Assembly: GCF_002382885.1 (NCBI RefSeq) | Contig: NZ_NWVL01000075.1 | Span: 1 to 35,878 of the forward strand | From: Streptomyces sp. WZ.A104 | GTDB taxonomy: Bacteria > Actinomycetota > Actinomycetes > Streptomycetales > Streptomycetaceae | Length of the DNA: 35,878 nt | Reading direction: 5' to 3' | Translations under genes and position numbers: made by a program | Shown: piece after piece, positions 14,890 to 22,653 of the stretch | How the letters are laid out: each line of letters starts with the position of its first letter | Numbering within the stretch: the stretch's first letter is position 1 | The notes under the pieces: generated by a model | The model's database searches: none | Seen by the model: only the letters and a program-made list of their open reading frames with translations | What the model was told of the DNA's origin: nothing

Positions 14890-16662
14890 TCAGAGCCGCT
14901 CGGGCGTCCGGATGCCGAGCAGTGCCATCCCCTGGTGGAGGGTCCGGGCGGTGAGGTCCACCAGGAAGAGCCGGTTCTCGACGACCTCGGGGGCGTTGTC
15001 CGGGCTGAGCACCTGGCACTGGTCGTAGAACGTCGTCAGGTGGGACGCGAGCTGGTAGAGATACGCGGCCAGCTTGTGCGGTTCGTAGCCCGCCGCGACC
15101 TCGCCCAGCACCTCGCCGAACTGGTCCAGGTGCAGGCCGAGCGCACGCTCCGCCGGGGCCAGCGCCAGCTCCGGGTGGGCGGCCGGTACCGCGTCGCCCG
15201 CCTTGCGCAGGATCGACTGGATACGCGCGTACGCGTACTGGAGGTACACCGAGGTGTCGCCGTTCAGCGACACCATCTGGTCCAGGTCGAACTTGTAGTC
15301 CCGTACGGCGGAGGTGGACAGGTCCGCGTACTTCACGGCCCCGATGCCGACGTACCGGCCGTTCTCCACGATCTCGTCCTCGGTCAGGCCAACCTTCTCG
15401 GCCTTCTCCCGGACGACCGCCGTGGCCCGGCCGACCGCCTCGTCGAGGAGGTCCTCCAGCCGGACCGTCTCGCCCTCACGGGTCTTGAACGGCTTGCCGT
15501 CCTTGCCGAGGACCGTGCCGAAGGCGAGCTGCACGGCCCGCACGTCCTCGTTCAGCCAGCCAGCCCGCCGGGCGGTCTCGAAGACCATCTTGAAGTGGAG
15601 CGACTGCCGGGCGTCCACCACGTACACCAGGGTGTCGGCCTTGAGGTCCTGCACCCGGTTCCGGATCGCGGAGAGGTCGGTGGCCGCGTAGCCGTAGCCG
15701 CCGTTCGTCTTCTTCACGATGAGCGGGACCTTGTTGCCGTCCGGGCCCTTGACGTCGTCGAAGAACACGCACAGCGCACCCTCGGAGCGGACGGCGACAC
15801 CCGTCTCCTCCAGGATGCGGCAGGTCTCCTCCAGCATGTCGTTGTAGCCGGACTCGCCGACGATGTCGGGGTCACGGATCTCCATGTCGAGCTTGTCGAA
15901 GACCGAGTGGAAGTAGATCTTCGACTCGTCGACGAAGCCCTGCCACAGCTCCAGCGTCTGCGGGTCCCCGGCCTGGAGGGCCACCACCCGGTCCCGGGAG
16001 CGCGCCTTGAACTCCTCGTCCGAGTCGAACAGGGCCCGCGACTCCTTGTAGACCCGGTTGAGCGTCGACATCGCCGCCTCGCCGTCGCTCGCGCCTCCCT
16101 CGTGCTTCAGGGCGCCCGGGTGCTCGATCAGATACTGGATCAGCATGCCGAACTGGGTGCCCCAGTCGCCGATGTGGTGCCGCCGGACGACGTCCTCGCC
16201 GGTGAACTCCAGGATCCTGACCATCGCGTCACCGATGACCGCCGACCGCAGGTGGCCGACGTGCATCTCCTTGGCGACGTTCGGCTGGGCGTAGTCGATG
16301 ACCGTCGTCCCGGCCTCCGCCCTCAGCGGCACGCCGAGCCGGCCGCCGTCGTCAGCCGACCTGGCGGCCAGCGTCTCGACGATGGCCTTGTCGGTGAGCG
16401 TGATGTTGAGGAAGCCGGGCCCGGAGACCTCGATGTCCTTGATCAGCTCACCCGCCGGGAGGGCGGCCGTGACCTGGCCCGCCAGGTCCCGCGGGTTGCC
16501 CTTGAGCTTCTTGGCGAGCGCCAGGATGCCGTTGGCCTGGAAGTCGGCCCGGTCGCTTCGGCGCAGCAGCGGGTCCGCGGTGCCGGCATCCGGCAGAGCT
16601 GCCGTCAGGGCGTCCGCCAGCTGCTGCTGGAGCGTGGAAGCGAGGGAAGGGACCGAGGCCAT
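14890..16662 (-). CDS. argS: Arginyl-tRNA synthetase
   Basis: A 590-residue class I synthetase that charges tRNA(Arg). The N-terminal Add-1 domain (about 1-100) contains FQANGILALAKKLKGNPR and GPGFLNI. The HIGH-like motif is HVGH (134-137) in NVAKEMHVGHLRSAVIGD. The KMSKS site is the degenerate form usual for ArgRS (GKPFKTREGETVRL). The C-terminal DALR anticodon-binding domain has YLQYAYARIQSILRKA and ends LGIRTPERL. Length is normal. The start is ATG 16662; the longer upstream frame has no homology. It diverges from lysS with 135 bp between starts. Confidence 0.97.
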   Translation of the reverse strand: MASVPSLASTLQQQLADALTAALPDAGTADPLLRRSDRADFQANGILALAKKLKGNPRDLAGQVTAALPAGELIKDIEVSGPGFLNITLTDKAIVETLAARSADDGGRLGVPLRAEAGTTVIDYAQPNVAKEMHVGHLRSAVIGDAMVRILEFTGEDVVRRHHIGDWGTQFGMLIQYLIEHPGALKHEGGASDGEAAMSTLNRVYKESRALFDSDEEFKARSRDRVVALQAGDPQTLELWQGFVDESKIYFHSVFDKLDMEIRDPDIVGESGYNDMLEETCRILEETGVAVRSEGALCVFFDDVKGPDGNKVPLIVKKTNGGYGYAATDLSAIRNRVQDLKADTLVYVVDARQSLHFKMVFETARRAGWLNEDVRAVQLAFGTVLGKDGKPFKTREGETVRLEDLLDEAVGRATAVVREKAEKVGLTEDEIVENGRYVGIGAVKYADLSTSAVRDYKFDLDQMVSLNGDTSVYLQYAYARIQSILRKAGDAVPAAHPELALAPAERALGLHLDQFGEVLGEVAAGYEPHKLAAYLYQLASHLTTFYDQCQVLSPDNAPEVVENRLFLVDLTARTLHQGMALLGIRTPERL

Positions 16663-16797
16663 GGCTGGCTGCCGTTTCCGTAGGGGTACAAGGGATCGCT
16701 CCAGTATCCCACGGGGCGTAAAGCCGTTTTCGCGCTGCGGGAGGTAACTGGGAGAATGGTCCGTACCCCATCGGGAAACGACAGACGAGAGAAGGAC

Positions 16798-18570
16798 GTG
16801 CCGACCGTGGCCGAGAGTCAGACCAGCACCGAGACCGACTGGGTCTCCCGCTTCGCGGACGATGTCATCGCCGAATCGGAGCGTCGTGCGCCTGGCAAAC
16901 CGGTCGTCGTCGCCTCCGGTCTGTCCCCCTCGGGCCCGATCCACCTCGGCAACCTCCGCGAGGTCATGACCCCGCACCTGGTCGCCGACGAGGTCCGCCG
17001 CCGCGGATACACCGTGCGCCACCTGATCTCCTGGGACGACTACGACCGCTACCGCAAGGTCCCCAACGGGGTTCCGGGCGTGGACGCGTCCTGGGCCGAG
17101 CACATCGGCAAGCCGCTGACCTCGGTGCCCGCCCCGGCCGGCTCCGCGTACCCGAACTGGGCCGAGCACTTCAAGGCCGCCATGACGGCCGCCCTGGACG
17201 AGATGGGCGTCGAGTACGACGGAATCAGCCAGACGGAGCAGTACACCGCCGGGACCTATCGCGAGCAGATCCTGCACGCGATGAAGCACCGGGCCGACAT
17301 CGACGCCGTCCTCGACCGCTACCGGACGAAGAAGGACCCGGCGGCGGCCGGTTCCGCGGCCAAGGGCGGTAAGAAGCCCCAGCAGCAGAAGAAGGTCGAC
17401 GAGGCCGAGCTGGAGGCCGCCGAGGGCTCCGGCGCCGCCGACGAGGACGACGGCAGCGGCAACAGCGCGGGCTACTTCCCGTACAAGCCGTACTGCGGCA
17501 ACTGCGAGAAGGACCTCACGGTCGTCACCTCCTACGACGACGACAGCACCGAGCTGAACTACACCTGCTCGGCGTGCGGCTTCGCCGAGACGGTCCGGCT
17601 CAACGAGTTCAACCGCGGCAAGCTCGTCTGGAAGGTCGACTGGCCGATGCGCTGGGCGTACGAGGGCGTGATCTTCGAGCCCAGCGGCGTCGACCACTCC
17701 TCGCCCGGCTCCTCCTTCGTCGTCGGCGGACAGATCGTCCGTGAGGTCTTCGACGGCGTCCAGCCCATCGGGCCCATGTACGCCTTCGTCGGCATCTCCG
17801 GCATGGCCAAGATGTCCTCCAGCAAGGGCGGGGTGCCCACCCCGGCCGACGCGCTGAAGATCATGGAGGCGCCGCTGCTGCGCTGGCTCTACGCCCGCCG
17901 CAAGCCCAACCAGTCGTTCAAGATCGCCTTCGACCAGGAGATCCAGCGGCTGTACGACGAGTGGGACTCGCTGGGCCGCAAGGTCGCCGACGGCACGGTG
18001 CTGCCCGCCGACGCCGCCGCGTACTCCCGCGCCGTCCGCACGGCGGCCGGGGAGCTTCCCAGCACCCCGCACCCGCTGCCGTACCGGACGCTCGCCTCGG
18101 TCGCCGACATCACGGCCGGCGCCGAGGACCAGACGCTGCGCATCCTCAGCGAGCTGGACCCGGAGAACCCGCTGACCTCGCTGGACGAGGCGCGCCCGCG
18201 CCTCGACCGTGCCGAGAACTGGATCACCACCCAGGTCCCGGCCGAGGCCCGCACCATCGTCCGCGACGAGCCCGACAAGGAGCTCCTGGGATCGCTCGAC
18301 GACCAGGGCCGCGAGTCCCTGCGCCTCCTCCTGGAGGGCCTGGACACCCACTGGTCGCTGGACGGCCTCACCACGCTGGTCTACGGCGTGCCGAAGGTGC
18401 TGGCCGGTCTTGAGCCGGACGCCAAGCCGACACCCGAGCTGAAGGCCGCCCAGCGGTCCTTCTTCGCGCTGCTCTACCGGCTGCTCGTCAGCCGCGACAC
18501 GGGGCCGCGGCTGCCCACGCTGCTGCTCGCGGTGGGTGCGGAGCGGGTGCGGAGGCTGCTGGGCGCATAG
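16798..18570 (+). CDS. lysS: Class I lysyl-tRNA synthetase
   Basis: A 590-residue class I-type LysRS, unrelated to the class II enzyme of most bacteria. The HIGH-like motif is SGPIHLGNL (His49) and the KMSKS motif is KMSSSKG (Lys338). Cys233, Cys236, Cys257 and Cys260 (CGNC...CSAC) should bind zinc. A charged, low-complexity insertion (about 181-227, KKPQQQKK followed by AELEAAEGSGAADEDD) lies just before the zinc knuckle. The C-terminal helical anticodon-binding region ends RLLGA. The start is GTG 16798 after AGAGAAGG; the ATG at 16756 would add 14 residues and bury this ribosome site. Confidence 0.95.
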   Translation: MPTVAESQTSTETDWVSRFADDVIAESERRAPGKPVVVASGLSPSGPIHLGNLREVMTPHLVADEVRRRGYTVRHLISWDDYDRYRKVPNGVPGVDASWAEHIGKPLTSVPAPAGSAYPNWAEHFKAAMTAALDEMGVEYDGISQTEQYTAGTYREQILHAMKHRADIDAVLDRYRTKKDPAAAGSAAKGGKKPQQQKKVDEAELEAAEGSGAADEDDGSGNSAGYFPYKPYCGNCEKDLTVVTSYDDDSTELNYTCSACGFAETVRLNEFNRGKLVWKVDWPMRWAYEGVIFEPSGVDHSSPGSSFVVGGQIVREVFDGVQPIGPMYAFVGISGMAKMSSSKGGVPTPADALKIMEAPLLRWLYARRKPNQSFKIAFDQEIQRLYDEWDSLGRKVADGTVLPADAAAYSRAVRTAAGELPSTPHPLPYRTLASVADITAGAEDQTLRILSELDPENPLTSLDEARPRLDRAENWITTQVPAEARTIVRDEPDKELLGSLDDQGRESLRLLLEGLDTHWSLDGLTTLVYGVPKVLAGLEPDAKPTPELKAAQRSFFALLYRLLVSRDTGPRLPTLLLAVGAERVRRLLGA

Positions 18571-18584
18571 CCGTACGTACGGTG

Positions 18585-18620
18585 AAGGGTCGCCGCCCGG
18601 GGTTCCGGGTGGCGACCCTT
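18585..18620 (+). terminator. Intrinsic terminator after lysS
   Basis: Stem 18585-18600 pairs with 18605-18620 (16 bp with one G-T wobble), loop GGTT, followed by TTCGG. It lies 15 bp after the lysS stop. The opposite strand starts with AAGGG before the stem, so it could also stop transcripts coming from DUF2637 on the minus strand. Confidence 0.85.
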
Positions 18621-18638
18621 TCGGCTGCGGTGGCCGGG

Positions 18639-18682
18639 TCAGGCGGTCTGGTCGGGCTGTTCGGTCAGGCTGTCTGGTCGGC
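18639..18682. repeat. 26-bp offset direct duplication at the DUF2637 stop
   Basis: Two nearly identical 18-mers, TCAGGCGGTCTGGTCGG(g) at 18639 and TCAGGCTGTCTGGTCGG(c) at 18665, are offset by 26 bp. Each carries a minus-strand stop preceded by codons for DQTA. Because 26 is not a multiple of 3, the two stops are in different frames. Confidence 0.65.
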
Positions 18683-20083
18683 GGTCGACCGCGCCGGGAC
18701 GTAGGCCTGCTTGAACTCGGGCATCAGGCGCAGGAGCAGCTCCCGCGAGCGGGGGTGGTGGACGTTGCGCGTGTCGGAGAGGTGGATGTCCAGGATCTCC
18801 ACGCTCGGGTACTGGCCCTCCTGGTCCGTGTACGCGGTGAACACCTCGAAGGCCATCTCGGCGTACTCGGAGTCCTCCTGGGACCACTCCTCCAGCTGCG
18901 GGGCCTCTTCGGGGCCGATGGCCTGGGGCGCCTCGGGCGCCCCGGCGGCCGGGGGCTGGGGGAGTTCCTCGCGGCGGGGGTGCGGGACCGCGCCGATGGT
19001 GCCCACGTCCCCGAGGGGCCGGGTGCGGCCGGGGCCCGCGGGGATCTGGACCGGGGAGGGCTCCAGGCCCTCGACGTACTGCGGGTTGTACGCGCTCTCG
19101 TTGACGTTGTCCGGCAGCTTCTGGGCGGCGAACCAGGGGCTGTCGTGGGTGGGCGGGGCCTGGAGGGCCGCCGGGTCCTGCTGGGGCGCCTGCTTCTGGA
19201 GTGATGTGGGCTGCGGCTGCTGGGGGTGCTGCTGGGCCTGCTCCTGGGGCTGTTCCTGCTGGGGCCCGTGCTCCTCGCGCTCCTGCCCGTGCTCCTCGCG
19301 CGGTTCGTACGGAAGCTCCGCCTGGCTCTGCTCCGGCTTGCCCAGCTCCGTCTTCGGGCGGTCGGCCCCGGCGGGCATCGGCGGCAGCAGGGCCGGTTCG
19401 ATGCCCGCGGCGGCGAGCCCGGCCGGGGCGGTCTCGGCGAGGGGGACGCCGTACTTCGCCAGGCGCAGCGGCATCATCGACTCGATGGGGGCCTTGCGCC
19501 GCCAGTTGCGGCCGTAGCGGGCCTGGAGGCGGGCCTGGTAGATCAGCCGGTCCTGTTCGAGCTTGATGACCTGCTCATAGCTGCGCAGCTCCCACAGCTT
19601 CATCCGCCGCCACAGCTTGAACGTCGGTATGGGGGAGAGCAGCCAGCGGGTGAGGCGTACGCCCTCCATGTGCTTGTCGGCGGTGATGTCCGCGATCCGG
19701 CCCACCGCGTGCCGGGCGGCCTCGACGGAGACGACGAAGAGGACCGGGATCACCGCGTGCATCGCGGTGCCCAGCGGGTCGGGCCAGGAGGCGGCGCCGT
19801 TGAACGCGATCGTCGCGGCCGTCAGCAGCCACGCCGTCTGGCGCAGCATCGGGAACGGGATGCGCATCCAGGTCAGCAGGAGGTCCAGGGCGAGCAGGAC
19901 GCAGATGCCCGCGTCGATGCCGATGGGGAAGACCAGCGAGAACGACCCGAAGCCCTTCTCCTCCGCGAGCACGCGCACGGCGGCGTAGGAGCCCGCGAAA
20001 CCGATCGCGGCGATGACCACCGCACCGGCGACGACGACCCCGATGAGTATGCGGTGCGTGCGGGTCAGCTGCATGGCGGCCAC
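18665..20083 (-). CDS. DUF2637 membrane protein with Gln-rich cytoplasmic tail
   Basis: A 472-residue protein. The N-terminal DUF2637 region has four predicted membrane helices, about 11-33 (ILIGVVVAGAVVIAAIGFAG), 48-69, 82-102 and 105-126. It is followed by a basic stretch (FKLWRRMKLWELRSYEQVIKLEQ). Residues about 250-330 are rich in Gln, Glu and Pro (EEHGPQQEQPQEQAQQ). The C-terminal 80 residues form a compact domain (DSEYAEMAFEVFTAYTDQEG, LLLRLMPEFKQAYV). DUF2637 relatives include SpdB-type transfer-spread proteins of Streptomyces plasmids, but no transfer genes are nearby. The start is GTG 20083 with GGGGAGGGG seven bases upstream; ATG 20074 is possible. The same frame is open to 20317, but that part is remnant sequence from another gene. 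Confidence 0.85.
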   Translation of the reverse strand: MAAMQLTRTHRILIGVVVAGAVVIAAIGFAGSYAAVRVLAEEKGFGSFSLVFPIGIDAGICVLLALDLLLTWMRIPFPMLRQTAWLLTAATIAFNGAASWPDPLGTAMHAVIPVLFVVSVEAARHAVGRIADITADKHMEGVRLTRWLLSPIPTFKLWRRMKLWELRSYEQVIKLEQDRLIYQARLQARYGRNWRRKAPIESMMPLRLAKYGVPLAETAPAGLAAAGIEPALLPPMPAGADRPKTELGKPEQSQAELPYEPREEHGQEREEHGPQQEQPQEQAQQHPQQPQPTSLQKQAPQQDPAALQAPPTHDSPWFAAQKLPDNVNESAYNPQYVEGLEPSPVQIPAGPGRTRPLGDVGTIGAVPHPRREELPQPPAAGAPEAPQAIGPEEAPQLEEWSQEDSEYAEMAFEVFTAYTDQEGQYPSVEILDIHLSDTRNVHHPRSRELLLRLMPEFKQAYVPARSTADQTA

Positions 20084-20220
20084 CGGCGATCCCCTCCCCG
20101 ACCTCTGTACCCGGCTTCTGCGTCCGGCGTTGTTTTTCCCGTCCGGGCATCCGATGCCCGGCGAGGGGACAGCCTGGCACATGTGTGCGAGCTTTGTTGC
20201 GCGGGGAGGGGCGCGACTGT
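20084..20220. other. Noncoding region upstream of DUF2637
   Basis: Apart from the ribosome site of DUF2637 (20091-20099) and the 19-bp palindrome, I see no gene here. The minus frame is open through it, in frame with DUF2637 and with the second half of the remnant, but its translation (Arg/Pro-rich with CQAVPSPGIGCPDGKNN) has no protein-like pattern. The DUF2637 promoter should lie here; I could not fix its hexamers. Confidence 0.5.
20143..20161. promoter_or_regulatory. 19-bp palindrome upstream of the DUF2637 gene
   Basis: CCGGGCATCCGATGCCCGG has perfect 9-bp arms around a single C. It lies 60-78 bp upstream of the DUF2637 start in noncoding sequence. With a one-base centre it cannot form a normal hairpin, which suggests a dimeric protein site. 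No known binding motif was recognised. Confidence 0.45.
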
Positions 20221-20590
20221 CCCGCTGCCTCCCCTGCCTGCGCCGGAGGTAGCAGGAGACGGTGACCGCCGCCGGCAGCGGGTCCCAGAGCAGCAGCGGG
20301 ACGTGACACCAGCCCATGAACGCCCGGTGGGCCCGTGAGGGTGCCCCGGTCGACCGAGTCCTGGATCATCAGCTGACCGAACGTCACCAGGGTCATGGGC
20401 GGGGCGCCGAGAGCGGCGGGCGCGACCGCGGCCACCGGGCGGACCGGCCTGCCGCCGATGAACGGGAGCCAACGCGGTGTGGCAAGGCCCCAGTTGCTGA
20501 GCGGCCCGAGGGCGAGGAGGGCCACGCCCTCGGGCAGGAGGGTGATCAGCGGAAGGATCGGATGGCCGTTGCCGGGTATGCCGTGGTCGG
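20215..20590 (-). pseudogene. Frameshifted, 5'-truncated membrane-protein gene remnant
   Basis: Between two intact minus-strand genes, one frame reads LLPEGVALLALGPLSNWGL, then TPRWLPFIGGRPVRPVAAVA, PAALGAPPMTLVTFGQLMI (about 20575-20360). A second frame then continues as TGAPSRAHRAFMGWCHVPLL and LWDPLPAAVTVSCYLRRR (about 20350-20230). Together they resemble one small actinobacterial membrane protein: a cytosolic loop with PRW-PFIGGRPV, and a last helix ending in basic residues. The switch falls near 20345-20360. No start codon with a ribosome site precedes the first part, so the N-terminal helices seem lost. A sequencing error could explain the frameshift but not the missing start. Confidence 0.6.
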
Positions 20591-20593
20591 TGC

Positions 20594-21412
20594 TCAGCTC
20601 GCCTTGGGCGAGGCCTTGGAGTCGTCCTTCGCGTCGCTCTTGGCGTCGTCCCCGGCCTTGTCCTCCGCGGGAGGCGTCGCCGTGGACTCGGCGGTGGCCT
20701 CGACCGCGGCGACGGCCTCCTTCGCCGCCTTCAGCGCGCCCTTGGTGATGTCGGCCTTGGAGGGCGTCTTGGCGCCCGCGTACCCAGCGCCGTTGTACGT
20801 CAGGGTGACGACGACGTTGCCCGTGCGGGCGACGACGGTGGCGTACTCGAAGTCCTCGTCCGTCTGCTTGAGGCCGTACGTGATGACGCTGGCCTCCTCG
20901 CCGATGCCCTTGCCAGGCTCGGCGGCGACCTTCTCGGCGCCCTCGGAGGCCTTCGTCTTGGCGATCTGCTTGGCGTACTCGGCGGTGGCGCGCTTGGCGC
21001 CGCTGCCCAGCGACTGGTCCGAGTCGAAGCGGGTGAAGCCGACGTCCAGCCAGCGGTACTGCGAGCCCTTGACGCCCTTGTCGTCCAGGCCGTTCCAGGA
21101 GCAGTTGCCGCGGATCGAGAGATCGTTGGAGCGGCCCGCGGTGCCGTTCTTCTTCTTCGCCTCGGGCACCAGGTCCTCGATCGTCTTCTTCTTGATCGAG
21201 GCGCACGGGTCGGGCAGGTCGGAGAACTTCGCCGGTTCGACCGCGGGCGCGCTGGGCTTCTTGGTGTCGGCGGAGCCGGACGACGAGGAGCCCTCGTTCT
21301 TCTTGCCGTCGGACTCGGAGCCGGAGTCCGACGAGCAGCCGACGGCTACGAGCATCACCGGGACGGCGGCGCAGGCGAGGAGGCGGGACAGGCGCGGGGC
21401 TGATCGGTGCAT
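20594..21412 (-). CDS. DUF3558-type lipoprotein
   Basis: A 272-residue secreted lipoprotein. The signal peptide is followed by lipobox VAVGC, with lipidation at Cys26, and a Ser/Gly/Lys-rich linker. The DUF3558-like domain (about 60-225) has FSDLPDPCASIKKKTIEDLV and GNCSWNGLDD, whose Cys (DPC and GNC) probably pair, then FTRFDSDQ and TGNVVVTLTYNGAGY. The final 40 residues are a repetitive Ala/Lys/Asp tail (DDAKSDAKDDSKASPKAS). It acts at the outer face of the membrane; its role is unknown. A second, divergent copy of the family follows upstream at 21630-22490, and an 11-bp repeat array occupies the upstream region. Confidence 0.83.
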   Translation of the reverse strand: MHRSAPRLSRLLACAAVPVMLVAVGCSSDSGSESDGKKNEGSSSSGSADTKKPSAPAVEPAKFSDLPDPCASIKKKTIEDLVPEAKKKNGTAGRSNDLSIRGNCSWNGLDDKGVKGSQYRWLDVGFTRFDSDQSLGSGAKRATAEYAKQIAKTKASEGAEKVAAEPGKGIGEEASVITYGLKQTDEDFEYATVVARTGNVVVTLTYNGAGYAGAKTPSKADITKGALKAAKEAVAAVEATAESTATPPAEDKAGDDAKSDAKDDSKASPKAS

Positions 21413-21455
21413 GGTTCCTTCACTCGGATGGCACGGAGGTCTCGGCGGGCAGGTC

Positions 21456-21532
21456 GGGTCGTCTTCGGACCATCCTCGGACCGTCTTCGGGTCTGCGTCG
21501 GATCGTCTTCGGATCGTCGTCGGGTCGTCTTC
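21456..21532. repeat. Tandem array: seven 11-bp units
   Basis: Seven consecutive 11-mers of the form GGrtCGTCTTC begin at 21456, 21467, 21478, 21489, 21500, 21511 and 21522. The first and last are identical (GGGTCGTCTTC), and the others differ at one to four positions. The array is noncoding (11 is not a multiple of 3) and lies 44-120 bp upstream of the DUF3558 start at 21412. Eleven base pairs is close to one helical turn, so every unit faces the same side of the DNA. Confidence 0.85.
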
Positions 21533-21629
21533 CGGACAGCCACGGTACGACGGCCGGCGACCGTCCCGCGTCCCGGTTCCGGTCCCCCTCGGACCGGAAT
21601 CCGGCCGTGGAGGACCCGTCGGAGGGGGC

Positions 21630-22490
21630 CTATTCGCTGAGCTTCTCGGCCAGCTTCCGGGCCAGTGCCTGGGCCTTCTCCTGGAGTTCCCTGCTGTCGG
21701 GCACCTTGGTGACGAGGGCGGGCTGCTCGGCGTACCGGACGGTCACGATCACGTTCGATGTGCGGAACACCACGCTCACGGTGCGGTGTTTCGCGGTGGA
21801 ACCTGCCCGGGTGAGGCGATCGTTCAGAAATGCGGCATCTCCGAGGCCGTCGAGGACACGGGGGCGGAGGTCGTCGGCGGGGCTGCCGGGGGAGGCGGAC
21901 GAGGAGGAGGCTGTCGAGGGGGACGGGGCCGACGAGCCCGTCGCGCCCTCCGGCTTCCCCTTGCCCTCGTCCTCGTTCTCGTCCTCGTCCTTGCCCTTGT
22001 CCGTTTCCTCGCCCTTCGCCGAGCTCTTCTCCGCGTCCGGGCCGGGCGTCGCGGAGGACAGGCCGGCGGCCTTCTCCTTCTTCGCGTAGACCGTGTCGGC
22101 GCGGTCGTCGTCGCTCACCGCGGGGTCGTACGAAACGACCCGCTCCAGGTCGATGGAGAGGCTCCGGGTGGCGTCCGGCGCGTCCGACTTCCAGCTGCAT
22201 CCGACCCTGCGGTCGGTGTCGTACGTGACGGACGGGACGCCCCGGAACGCCTTGTCCTGCTGGGTCTCGGGCAGCTCCGCGGCGCCGGGCAGCAGGTCCT
22301 TGAGCGTCCCGCGCGGCACGGAACGGCAGGGGGCGGGCAGGGTCAGGTACTTGCCGGGGGGCGCGGAGGTGACCGCAGGGCTGCCCGGCTTGCTGTCGCC
22401 GCCGCTCGCTTCGCTGTCGGCGCCGGCGCTACAGCCGACGACGAGCGCTGCGAGGAGCGCGGCACCGGGTACGTACGCCTTGTGTCGCAC
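21630..22490 (-). CDS. Second DUF3558-like lipoprotein
   Basis: A 286-residue lipoprotein. The short signal RHKAYVPGAALLAALVVGC gives lipidation at Cys20. The domain then reads YLTLPAPCRSVPRGTLKDLL, VGCSWKSDAPD, and, after a long acidic insertion (about 150-200: KGEETDKGKDEDENEDEGKG), LDGLGDAAFLND and FRTSNVIVTVRYAE. The paired Cys (APC and VGC), the DAAF segment and the SNVIVTVRY strand match its downstream neighbour at 20594-21412, so the two look like diverged tandem paralogues. The start is GTG 22490 with GGGAG nine bases upstream; the longer frame to 22568 has no signal peptide. It is divergent from rtcB. Confidence 0.82.
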   Translation of the reverse strand: MRHKAYVPGAALLAALVVGCSAGADSEASGGDSKPGSPAVTSAPPGKYLTLPAPCRSVPRGTLKDLLPGAAELPETQQDKAFRGVPSVTYDTDRRVGCSWKSDAPDATRSLSIDLERVVSYDPAVSDDDRADTVYAKKEKAAGLSSATPGPDAEKSSAKGEETDKGKDEDENEDEGKGKPEGATGSSAPSPSTASSSSASPGSPADDLRPRVLDGLGDAAFLNDRLTRAGSTAKHRTVSVVFRTSNVIVTVRYAEQPALVTKVPDSRELQEKAQALARKLAEKLSE

Positions 22491-22653
22491 CGTCCCAGGC
22501 TCCCTTCGGTACGGAAAAGCGGTTGCCGCTGCTAGGCGGCCGATGGAGACAATGTGTATCGCACGCACTGCTGTGGATGCCGGTCGGCCGACGTGTTCGC
22601 CGACCTTGGCACCGGTTTTGCGCTTTCAGTCTTTTCGGGGGAATCGAGGAGTT

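Noticed and set aside
14890..18570. argS and lysS are both exactly 1773 bp
   Set aside because: The proteins belong to different class I subfamilies with different domain order; the equal length is chance.
18665..20317. DUF2637 frame open up to 20317, giving 550 residues
   Set aside because: The extension lacks a ribosome site, crosses a palindrome, and its distal part is the second half of a decayed gene; GTG 20083 has an excellent ribosome site.
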